The notes beneath the pieces were generated by a model. It made no database searches. It saw nothing but the letters and a program-made list of their open reading frames with translations, and was not told the DNA's origin. This document shows positions 13,732 to 20,518 of a stretch of DNA of 24,803 nucleotides, in pieces. The DNA is from SKNW01 sp050485865 (GTDB lineage Bacteria; Gemmatimonadota; Gemmatimonadetes; Longimicrobiales; Gaopeijiaceae): assembly GCA_050485865.1 (NCBI GenBank), contig JBJHCE010000028.1, positions 1-24,803 of the forward strand, read 5' to 3'. Positions within the stretch are counted from its first letter, which is position 1, and every line of letters starts with the position of its first letter. The position numbers and the translations under genes were made by a program.

Positions 13732-16701
13732 ATGGCACCCTCCCGGCTCCTCCGTCCCCCGCCTCCGGTCCCCCTCACCCCCCTGGTCGGACGGGTGCGG
13801 GAGGTGGAGGCGCTCCTGGCCCTCCTCGGAGAGGCTCGCCTCGTGACGCTCACCGGCGCCGGGGGGAGCGGAAAGACCCGCCTCGCGCTGGAACTCCTGG
13901 CCCGCCGCGGTACCGACGACGTGGCCTGGGTCGAGCTCGCCCCGGTGGCGAGCCCCGGGGAACTTCCCCAGGTGGTGGTCCATGCCCTGGGGACCCGGGA
14001 AGAAATCCGGAGCGGCGAGCCGGCCGCCGTCCTCCCCTTCGTGGGCGACGACCCCCTCTTCCTGGTCCTGGACAACTGCGAGCACCTGGTGGACGGATGC
14101 GCGGCGCTGGTGGAGCTCCTCCTCCAGGCGAGGCCGGGGCTCAGGGTCCTGGCCACCAGCCGGGAGGCGCTCGGGGTCGCCGGCGAGCGGGCCTGGCTCG
14201 TGCCCCCCCTCGAACTTCCCGCCCAGGGCGCCCCCGCCGAGACGATGGCCCGGGCCGAGGCACTCCGGCTCTTCGAGGACCGGGCCCGCGACGTCTTCCG
14301 GTCCTTTCGCCTCACCCCGGAAAACACCCCGGTGGTGGCCGAGATCTGCCGCCGGGTGGACGGGATCCCCCTGGCCATCGAGCTCGCCGCGGCCCGGGTG
14401 CGGCACCTGGGCCCGGAGCAGATTCGCGACCGGTTGTCGGACCTCTTCGACCTCCTGACCTCGGGGGGGCGCCGGGCCGTGCCCCGGCACCGGACCTTGC
14501 GGGCGGCCATCGACTGGAGCCACGACCTCCTGCCCGAGGAGGCGCGGGAGCTCCTCCACCGCCTCGGCGTGTTCCGGGGAGGCTTCACCCTCGACGCGGC
14601 GCAGGCGGTGGGCGCCTCGGAGGGGGCGCATCCCCTCGAGGTCCTGGATACCGTGGCCCTCCTCGTGGACCGCTCCCTCGTGCAGGTGCACGAGTCGGAC
14701 GGCTCCGCCCGCTATTCCCTGCTCGAGACGATCCGCCAGTACGCCCTCGCGAAGCTCGCCGAGGGTGGCGGGGAGGAGGAGGCCCGAGCCCGGCACGCCC
14801 ACCACTACGCGACCTTCGTGGCGGGGCGGGCAGCGGATCTGAACGGCGCCGAGCGGCAGGCCCACGTCAGGGCCCTCTCCGCCGACCTCGAGAACCTCCG
14901 GGAGGCGCTGGCCTGGACCCGGGCCCACGACCCGGCACGCCACGTGGGCTTCGTGGGGAACCTCTGGTGGTTCTGGATGTTCACCCGCCACTGGAAGGAG
15001 TCTGCAGAATGGACCTTCGGGGCCCTGGCCCTTCCCGAGGCCGGAAAGCCCACCCGGGAGCGGGCCCGCCTCCTGTTCGGGGCCGGGGCCCTGTTCGCCC
15101 TCCAGGCCCGGGCCGACGAGGCACGGGCCTTCCTCACCGAGGCGGCGGAGATCGCCCGGTCCGTGGGCGACGCCCACCTCCGGGCCTACACCGAAAACTA
15201 CCTGGCGCTGAGCTACGCCCAGGTGGGCGACCTGGCCCTGCGGCCCCACGCGGAGCGGGCCCTCGCCTGGTTCCGGGGCTCCGCCGACGAGACGGGGCTC
15301 CGGATGGCGATCCTCATGTCGGCGCTCGAGGCCCACTTCTCCGGAGATGCGGAGCGCGCCGACCACCTGAGCCGGGAGGCCGTGGAAATCGCCCGGCGGC
15401 GCGCCCCGGCGGACCTGGCCATCGCGCTCCAGAACTGGGCGCTCATCCTGTCGCTCCGGGCGGGCACAGGGGCGCAGCCCCCGGATTCCCCGGGCCGAAC
15501 GGCGCTGGACCGGGCCGCCGACCTGACCCTGGCATCCCTCGATGCCCTGAGGAGGGAGCATGCCTTCAGTTTCCTGGCGCGGGGGCTCGGTTTCCTGGGC
15601 GAGGTGGCGGGCCTTCGGGGCGACCCCCTGGGGGCGGCCCGCCTCCTCGGGCTCTCGCACCAGCTCCGCGAGAGCATCGGCACCCGCCCCTTTGGTGCCG
15701 ATGCCGCCCGCCTCGCCCGGGTCGAACCCCGGCTCCGGGCGGCCGTCGGGGACGCGGCGTTCGAGGCGGCCTTCCGGGAGGGAGTCGGGCTCGACTGGAC
15801 CGACGAGGTGGACCGGCTCCTCGAGGGGTGGACACCCGCCGAGCTGGACCGGGCCCTGGCCGGCGCGTCCGGCACCCCGTCCCCTGCCGAGTTCCCGGCT
15901 GCGGCTCCGGAGCCGGCGCGGGTGGAGCCCCTTCAGCCCCCCCGCCCGGAGCCCGAGGCGGACGGTGCGGTCCCGGGCCTTCGCATCCTCACCCTCGGTC
16001 CCTTCGAGCTGGAGGGCACCGGGGTGGAAGAGGGAAGCTGGAGCTACGCGCGGCCGCGGGAGCTCCTGGTGTTCCTCCTCCTGCACCCGCGGGGGGTCAC
16101 CCGGCAGGAGATCGGCGAGGCGATCTGGCCCGACGCCACTCCGCCCCAGGTCAAGAACTCGTTTCACGTGACGCTCCACCACCTGAGGAAGCGGCTCGGG
16201 GACCCGGGGTGGATCGTGCTCGAGCAGGAGCGCTACCGCCTGGACCGGGCCCGGGGGCTCGAATGGGATGCGGAGCTCTTCGAGGCGGGGATGCGGGGGG
16301 CGCTGCGCGCGGGGGGGGCGGTGGATCCGGGGCTCCTGGAGGGCGTGCTTGCCCGGTACCGCGGGCCCCTCCTGGACGGGGTCGGGAGTGCCCGGTGGCT
16401 CGAGGACGCCCGGGACGACTACCGGCGGCTCTACCTGGACGGCCTGGCCGCCCTGGCGCGGATTCACGAGGAGCGGGGTGACACCGAGGCGGCGCTCGGG
16501 GCCTGGAGCCGGGTGGTGGCCACCGACGAGCTGAACGAGGAGGCGCACCGGGGGCTCATGCGCGGGTGGGCGGGGAGCGGGGCCCGGGAGCGGGCGCTTC
16601 GCCACTTCGAGCGCCTCCGGGTGCTCCTCTCCGAGACCCTCGAGGCCGAGCCCGAGGCGGAAACGGTTCGGCTGCACCGGGAGCTCAGGGAGGGGGGATG
16701 A
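13732..16701 (+). CDS. NB-ARC/TPR STAND ATPase with C-terminal SARP-type winged helix and BTAD domain
   Basis: A 989-residue protein. Residues 15-310 form an NB-ARC-type ATPase: Walker A GAGGSGKT (42-49), Walker B LFLVLDNCEH (109-118), sensor-like TSRE (142-145) and GIPLAIELAA (211-220). RYSLLETIRQYALAKL marks the end of its winged-helix part. Residues from about 340 to 690 are helical TPR-like repeats. After a Pro/Glu-rich linker, the last 240 residues are a winged helix (LRILTLGPFELEG, RPRELLVFLLLHPRGVTRQE, HVTLHHLRKRLGD) and a BTAD domain (FEAGMRGALRAGG, LNEEAHRGLMRGWAGSGARE). Regulators of the AfsR type carry these domains in the opposite order, with BTAD first. STAND ATPases oligomerise on ligand binding, so this is probably a ligand-triggered transcription regulator. 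The start at 13732 lacks a good Shine-Dalgarno; no alternative is better. Its target genes are unknown. Confidence 0.93.
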   Translation: MAPSRLLRPPPPVPLTPLVGRVREVEALLALLGEARLVTLTGAGGSGKTRLALELLARRGTDDVAWVELAPVASPGELPQVVVHALGTREEIRSGEPAAVLPFVGDDPLFLVLDNCEHLVDGCAALVELLLQARPGLRVLATSREALGVAGERAWLVPPLELPAQGAPAETMARAEALRLFEDRARDVFRSFRLTPENTPVVAEICRRVDGIPLAIELAAARVRHLGPEQIRDRLSDLFDLLTSGGRRAVPRHRTLRAAIDWSHDLLPEEARELLHRLGVFRGGFTLDAAQAVGASEGAHPLEVLDTVALLVDRSLVQVHESDGSARYSLLETIRQYALAKLAEGGGEEEARARHAHHYATFVAGRAADLNGAERQAHVRALSADLENLREALAWTRAHDPARHVGFVGNLWWFWMFTRHWKESAEWTFGALALPEAGKPTRERARLLFGAGALFALQARADEARAFLTEAAEIARSVGDAHLRAYTENYLALSYAQVGDLALRPHAERALAWFRGSADETGLRMAILMSALEAHFSGDAERADHLSREAVEIARRRAPADLAIALQNWALILSLRAGTGAQPPDSPGRTALDRAADLTLASLDALRREHAFSFLARGLGFLGEVAGLRGDPLGAARLLGLSHQLRESIGTRPFGADAARLARVEPRLRAAVGDAAFEAAFREGVGLDWTDEVDRLLEGWTPAELDRALAGASGTPSPAEFPAAAPEPARVEPLQPPRPEPEADGAVPGLRILTLGPFELEGTGVEEGSWSYARPRELLVFLLLHPRGVTRQEIGEAIWPDATPPQVKNSFHVTLHHLRKRLGDPGWIVLEQERYRLDRARGLEWDAELFEAGMRGALRAGGAVDPGLLEGVLARYRGPLLDGVGSARWLEDARDDYRRLYLDGLAALARIHEERGDTEAALGAWSRVVATDELNEEAHRGLMRGWAGSGARERALRHFERLRVLLSETLEAEPEAETVRLHRELREGG

Positions 16702-16730
16702 GGGACGGAAGATGCGCGGGGGAAGGAAGC

Positions 16731-16774
16731 TTGACGTCGGGGTAGAAAGGTAGAGACATTTCTACCCGTCTACC
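16731..16774 (+). promoter_or_regulatory. VapBC operator with four symmetric half-sites and a candidate -35
   Basis: Half-sites GGTAGA at 16741 and 16749 and TCTACC at 16761 and 16769 form a perfect dyad: half-site, 2 bases, half-site, 6 bases, then the mirror image, centred at 16757/16758. The inner flank also gives 9-bp arms GGGTAGAAA (16740-16748) and TTTCTACCC (16759-16767). TTGACG at 16731-16736 is a possible -35, with the -10 falling inside the dyad. This matches autoregulation by a ribbon-helix-helix antitoxin. The Shine-Dalgarno GGAGG (16777-16781) follows. Confidence 0.8.
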
Positions 16775-16786
16775 CTGGAGGAACAC

Positions 16787-17041
16787 ATGGCGCTCAACAT
16801 CAAGAGTGCGGAGGCGCACCGGATGGCCCGGGTCGTCTCCGATCGCACGGGAGAAACGCTCACCGAGGTGGTGACCGAGGCCCTTCGCCGGCGGCTCACC
16901 GCGCTCGAGGCGAAGCAGGGGGGCGACCTCCTGGAGGCGGAGATCCACGAGATCCAGAGGTTCGTGGCCTCGCTCCCGGACCGGGACCTGCGGCCGCCCG
17001 ACGAGATCCTGGGCTACGACGAGGCGGGCCTCCCTTCATGA
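16787..17041 (+). CDS. vapB: VapB-type antitoxin (PSK/Rv0623-like)
   Basis: An 84-residue protein. MALNIKSAEAHRMARVVSDR followed by TGETLTEVVTEALRRRL is the ribbon-helix-helix N-terminus of the PSK/Rv0623 antitoxin family, which dimerises to bind operator DNA. The acidic C-terminal half (LLEAEIHEIQRFVASLPDRD) would wrap and inhibit the toxin. GGAGG lies five bases before the ATG. The gene overlaps the toxin start by four bases (ATGA at 17038-17041), the usual arrangement for coupled antitoxin-toxin translation. The symmetric operator just upstream is the expected binding site. Confidence 0.95.
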   Translation: MALNIKSAEAHRMARVVSDRTGETLTEVVTEALRRRLTALEAKQGGDLLEAEIHEIQRFVASLPDRDLRPPDEILGYDEAGLPS

Positions 17042-17439
17042 GCACGGTGGTGCTGGACACTTCCGCGCTCCTCGCCATCCTCTTCGCGGAGCCCGAGGCC
17101 GGAGCGATCGCGCGGGCGGCGGCCGCAGCCGACCGGCGCCTCGTCGGGACCCCGACCCTCGTGGAGACGGCCGCCGTGCTCCTGGCCCGGAAGGGACCCG
17201 GAGGCGAGATTGCCCTCGACGCCCTCGTGCACCGCATGGGAATCGAGATCGTGCCCCTGTCCGTGGACGCCGCCCGCCTGGCCCGCCTCGCGTACGCCCG
17301 CTTCGGAAAGGGAGTGGGGAGCCCCGGGGTGCTGAACTACGGGGACTGCCTCAGCTACGGGGTCGCGGTGGCCGCCGGCGCCGGGCTCCTCTGCACGGGT
17401 GACGATTTCCCCCGGACGGACGTGGAGGTGGTGGGGTAG
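17038..17439 (+). CDS. vapC: VapC-type PIN-domain ribonuclease toxin
   Basis: A 133-residue PIN-domain protein with all the expected acidic metal ligands: Asp7 in VVLDTSALLAIL, Glu43 in TLVETAAVL, Asp103 in NYGDCLSYG, and Asp122 (with Asp123) in CTGDDFPRTDV. VapC toxins cleave specific tRNAs or rRNA and are blocked by the cognate VapB, encoded immediately upstream with a 4-base overlap. The length is normal and nothing is missing, so the pair looks functional. The RNA target cannot be predicted from sequence. Confidence 0.95.
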   Translation: MSTVVLDTSALLAILFAEPEAGAIARAAAAADRRLVGTPTLVETAAVLLARKGPGGEIALDALVHRMGIEIVPLSVDAARLARLAYARFGKGVGSPGVLNYGDCLSYGVAVAAGAGLLCTGDDFPRTDVEVVG

Positions 17440-17525
17440 TGACCCTTCGGTCTCGGCCTTCGGGGGGCACCCGGATCTGCCCGGGGGGCTTCCGAAGAAG
17501 ATCGATCACTCACGCGGAGGTCCAG

Positions 17526-17735
17526 ATGGGGAAACCCCGCTCACCCCTGGGTTCGTTCCCGAACGAGGCGCCGTCGACCGCTCGCCTCCGTGGCCGTCCG
17601 GCGGGCCGGCGTTCTCCGTCATGGCCCTGCCGGTGCCTCGTTGTCCTGGCCGCCCTCGGGTTGGCGGTCGGATGCGACCCGGGGCCCGAGGCCACGACGG
17701 AGGACGCGCCACTTCCGGTGGTCAGGCTCACGTAA
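17526..17735 (+). CDS. Small putative lipoprotein, possibly truncated by an in-frame TAA
   Basis: A 69-residue ORF. The ATG at 17526 has GCGGAGG seven bases upstream. A long basic N-terminal part precedes a hydrophobic stretch and a lipobox (LVVLAALGLAVGC), leaving a mature chain of only 20 residues (DPGPEATTEDAPLPVVRLT after the Cys). After the TAA at 17733-17735 the same frame stays open and reads TGIPAGGDTRFLCIACQGRE, which looks more like protein than random sequence, then turns into low-complexity Pro/Ser. This suggests a longer ancestral lipoprotein cut by a nonsense change, but the evidence is thin. It could also be a genuine small lipoprotein or a chance ORF. Confidence 0.45.
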   Translation: MGKPRSPLGSFPNEAPSTARLRGRPAGRRSPSWPCRCLVVLAALGLAVGCDPGPEATTEDAPLPVVRLT

Positions 17736-17804
17736 ACCGGGATCCCTGCCGGAGGCGACACCCGGTTCTTGTGCATCGCCTGCCAGGGGCGTGAATCCTC
17801 CCCC

Positions 17805-19370
17805 TCACCCCCCCCCAACCCGCCGGAACTCCGCCCACCCGTCGAGCGACGCGGCGGTGATCCGGCCCCGGGGGTCCAGCGCGAAGCGGACGAAGGTCCG
17901 GCCCGCCGCCGGGTGGGCCCAGGTGACCCGGAAGATGTCCTGGTGCCAGGGGGTGAGGTCGGCCACGTACACGTCGGAGTAGTGGAGACGGAGGAGGGCC
18001 GCGGGCTCGCCCGCTGCGCCGGGAACGGCCTCGATCCGGAGTTCCCCGAAGAGGTCGTCCACGTACCGCCCGGCGTAGCGGTCCAGGGGGAGGGAGGGGC
18101 CCACCCCCTCCAGGCGCGCGGCCTCGAGTTCGGCGGCGGAGCGCTCGGACTGGGCCTCGCTCCGGTGCTGGAGCTCGAGGTAGAGCGCGCTCCAGTCCTC
18201 GGGCTCCCGCCCCTGGAGCGCGTCCAGGATCCAGTGGGCCAGCGCGAGCTGGAGGTTCGACGAACTCAGGTTCGCCATGGCCACGATTCCGATCCCGTCG
18301 TCGGGGACCAGGAGGAGGTGGGTCCGGGTGTAGTTGATCGAACCCGAGTGATGCACGAGCCTCGAACCGTTCAGGTCCTGCACCCGCCACCCGAGGGCGT
18401 ACGCGGCGAACGCGTTCGTGGGGTGGAGGCGCCGGGTGGTCGAGTCGATGGCCATGGGGATCACCGGGGTCCAGAGCTCCCGGATCCGGTCCTCGGAGAG
18501 GATCCGCGCGCCCTCGAACACCCCCCCGGCCAGGTGCATCCGCATCCAGTGCGCAAGCTCCTCTGCGCTCGACCAGACCGCCCCTGCCCCCCCGATCTGG
18601 TCGTACGCCCGCCGGGGGACCGCCATGACCGCCCCGTCCACCCGGGCATGGGAGTGGGCCACGTTCTCCTGCGCCTCGACCACCGCGTCGCGCGTCGTCG
18701 TCCGGGTCATGCCGAGGGGCCCGAAGATCCGCGTCTCGAGGAGGGCGTCCCAGCTCGTTCCGGCCACCGAACCCGCGAGCTCCCCCGCCGCGATGTACGC
18801 CAGGTTGTTGTAGCCGTACCGGTCCCGGAAGGCGTCGGCCTGAGGGAGATGGCGGAGCCGCTCCATGATCTCGCCCCGGTCCAGGGCCCCCCCGATCCAG
18901 AGGTTGTCGAGGCGCGCGAGCCCGGAGCGGTGGGTCACGAGGTCCCGCACCGTGAGGGCGCCCGAGACCTGCGGGTCCGCCACCTGGAAGGCCGGAAGGT
19001 GGCGCCGGACCGGGTCGTCCCATCCGAGCTTCCCCTCGTCCACGAGGAGCGCGAGGGCCGCCGTCGTGAAGGCCTTCGAGGTGGAGGCAATGGCGAAGAG
19101 CGTCGATCCGTCCACCCTCTCCTCCTCGCCCAGCCGGGTGACCCCGTACCCCCGGAGATGGAGCACCGAGTCCCCCTGCACCACCGCGAGCGCGAGCCCC
19201 GGAACCTCCCACGCCGCCATGGCCTGCTCCACGTAGGCGTCGAGCCCGGCCAGGGGGCCCGCCTGCGCCGGTGCCTGCGCCGACCGCTGCGCCTGCGCCT
19301 CGACGCTCCAGGGGGCGACAAGGACGAAGGTCGCGAAGAGGAGGGCGCCCTGGCGCCGAAGGGTCTTCAT
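17805..19370 (-). CDS. Exported serine hydrolase, beta-lactamase/class C family with C-terminal domain
   Basis: A 521-residue protein with a Sec signal peptide (MKTLRRQGALLFATFVLVAP, probable cleavage after VEAQA). The catalytic domain has SxxK at Ser96-Lys99 (ASTSKAFTT), the YxN-type motif at Tyr187-Asn189 (RYGYNNLAY), and a KTG-like HSG in LVHHSGSINYTR. The last 130 residues (YAGRYVDDLFGELRIE, LLRLHYSDVYVADLT) form the small barrel domain often attached to these enzymes (DUF3471-like). Family members are D-aminopeptidases, esterases or carboxypeptidases more often than true beta-lactamases. Its ATG overlaps the stop of the SDR gene (ATGA, 19367-19370), so the two are likely co-translated. 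Confidence 0.93.
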   Translation of the reverse strand: MKTLRRQGALLFATFVLVAPWSVEAQAQRSAQAPAQAGPLAGLDAYVEQAMAAWEVPGLALAVVQGDSVLHLRGYGVTRLGEEERVDGSTLFAIASTSKAFTTAALALLVDEGKLGWDDPVRRHLPAFQVADPQVSGALTVRDLVTHRSGLARLDNLWIGGALDRGEIMERLRHLPQADAFRDRYGYNNLAYIAAGELAGSVAGTSWDALLETRIFGPLGMTRTTTRDAVVEAQENVAHSHARVDGAVMAVPRRAYDQIGGAGAVWSSAEELAHWMRMHLAGGVFEGARILSEDRIRELWTPVIPMAIDSTTRRLHPTNAFAAYALGWRVQDLNGSRLVHHSGSINYTRTHLLLVPDDGIGIVAMANLSSSNLQLALAHWILDALQGREPEDWSALYLELQHRSEAQSERSAAELEAARLEGVGPSLPLDRYAGRYVDDLFGELRIEAVPGAAGEPAALLRLHYSDVYVADLTPWHQDIFRVTWAHPAAGRTFVRFALDPRGRITAASLDGWAEFRRVGGG

Positions 19371-20335
19371 GGGATGCGAAGGGGCCGGGAGGAGAACGGA
19401 GCCACCGCCGCATCCGAGCGCTCCCGGAGGAGCCGCCTGGCCCCCTCGTCGTACGCCTGGTCGTGGGCGGGGCGGGGCTCGAGCTCGAAGAAGTAGGTTC
19501 CGCTCGGATGGTCCCGGGTGCGGACCGCCTGGAGCACCGACCGGAGGCCGTCTTCCACCGTGGTCTGGGGGGTCGACCCGGTTTCCCGGACGAGCCCGGT
19601 GTCCATGGCGGGTGCCGGGTGCACCGCGTAGGCCGTGATCCCGAGGGGGGCGAGGGCCTCCGCCAGGTCCATCACGTGAAGCACCTGGGCGAGCTTGCTC
19701 CTTCCGTAGGCCTGCCCCCCCTGGTACCCCCGCGAGAAGGCCAGGTCATCGAAGTCCAGGGGCTGCTGGTTCCTGGAGGTGATCGCCACGATCCTCGAGG
19801 GCGCCCCCGCCTCGAGGAGGGGGAGGAGCTCGCCGGTCAGGAGGTAGTGGGCCAGGTAGTTCACCTGGAAGCGGAGCTCGTGGCCGTCTTCCGTCACGAC
19901 CCGCTCGTGCCCCGGCACCCCGGGTCCCACCCCGGCGTTGTTCACGAGGAGGTCCAGGCGGGGGGTCTCGGCCCGCACCGCGTCGGCCAGGGCGCGGACC
20001 TCGGCGAGCGAGGCGAAGTCCGCCCCGAGAAAGACCGCCGATCCCGCCCCCTCGGCCTCGATCAGCGCCACCACCTCGGCGCCCCGCTCGGCGCTCCGCC
20101 CGTGCACGATCACGTGGTAGCCGTCGGCGCCCAGCCGGAGTGCCAGCTCCCGCCCGAGGCCGTCGGTGGAGCCGGTCACGAGGGCCACCGGGCGCTCCCC
20201 CCCGCCCGGCGCCGACCGGGGGTCGGGATGCTCCGCCGGGGCCTCGCCTCCGCATCCCCAGAGAAGGAGCATGAGGAAGGTGATCGGCCGCCAGGGGGCT
20301 CCGCCGGCAGGGGCGCGAGAGGGCTGCGTGTGCAT
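19367..20335 (-). CDS. Short-chain dehydrogenase/reductase with an N-terminal lipobox
   Basis: A 322-residue protein with a full SDR domain: TGSTDGLG at 54-61 (cofactor loop), Arg80 after strand 2 (favours NADP), NNAG at 132-135, and a catalytic Ser187, Tyr210 and Lys214 (ITSRNQ; YGRSK). It resembles the retinol dehydrogenase/WWOX-like subgroup. Unusually, the frame begins with a lipoprotein-like signal: RPITFLMLLLWGCGG with Cys28. SDRs need NADPH and are normally cytoplasmic. The ATG at 20335 has no Shine-Dalgarno. A GTG at Val50, right before ALVTG, has GGGGGGGAG a few bases upstream and would give a normal cytoplasmic enzyme. I list the long form because the lipobox is clean, but the start is open. 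It is followed by, and overlaps, the serine hydrolase. Confidence 0.88.
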   Translation of the reverse strand: MHTQPSRAPAGGAPWRPITFLMLLLWGCGGEAPAEHPDPRSAPGGGERPVALVTGSTDGLGRELALRLGADGYHVIVHGRSAERGAEVVALIEAEGAGSAVFLGADFASLAEVRALADAVRAETPRLDLLVNNAGVGPGVPGHERVVTEDGHELRFQVNYLAHYLLTGELLPLLEAGAPSRIVAITSRNQQPLDFDDLAFSRGYQGGQAYGRSKLAQVLHVMDLAEALAPLGITAYAVHPAPAMDTGLVRETGSTPQTTVEDGLRSVLQAVRTRDHPSGTYFFELEPRPAHDQAYDEGARRLLRERSDAAVAPFSSRPLRIP

Positions 20336-20463
20336 GTGAGGGTCGGGGCCGATGGAAGGGGGATCGGGGCGGGCCGCCGGAACGAGAACATGGACCGCCG
20401 GGGGTCAGGAGGCGCAAGTTAGGCGTCCGGCAGGCGCATGCAACGTTTCGCTCCCTGACGGAC

Positions 20464-20476
20464 TCTCACGGTGAGA
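20464..20476. promoter_or_regulatory. 13-bp palindrome TCTCAC-G-GTGAGA in a divergent intergenic region
   Basis: Arms TCTCAC and GTGAGA are perfect inverted repeats around one base. The site lies in the 183-bp gap between the divergent SDR and TolB-like/TPR genes, 42 bp upstream of the latter start, where an operator would be expected. No clear promoter boxes were assigned, so the role is a guess. Confidence 0.4.
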
Positions 20477-20518
20477 CCCCGAAGCACGAGAACCCCCGGA
20501 TGAGGCGCCTGCTCCACC

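Noticed and set aside
13465..16677. A 1070-codon minus-strand frame opposite the NB-ARC regulator
   Set aside because: The plus strand has intact Walker motifs and a BTAD domain. The minus frame is a Gly/Pro/Glu-rich shadow with no motif.
17805..19370. Calling the serine hydrolase an antibiotic-resistance beta-lactamase
   Set aside because: The SxxK, YxN and HSG motifs and the extra C-terminal domain fit the broad esterase/D-aminopeptidase branch; resistance cannot be inferred.
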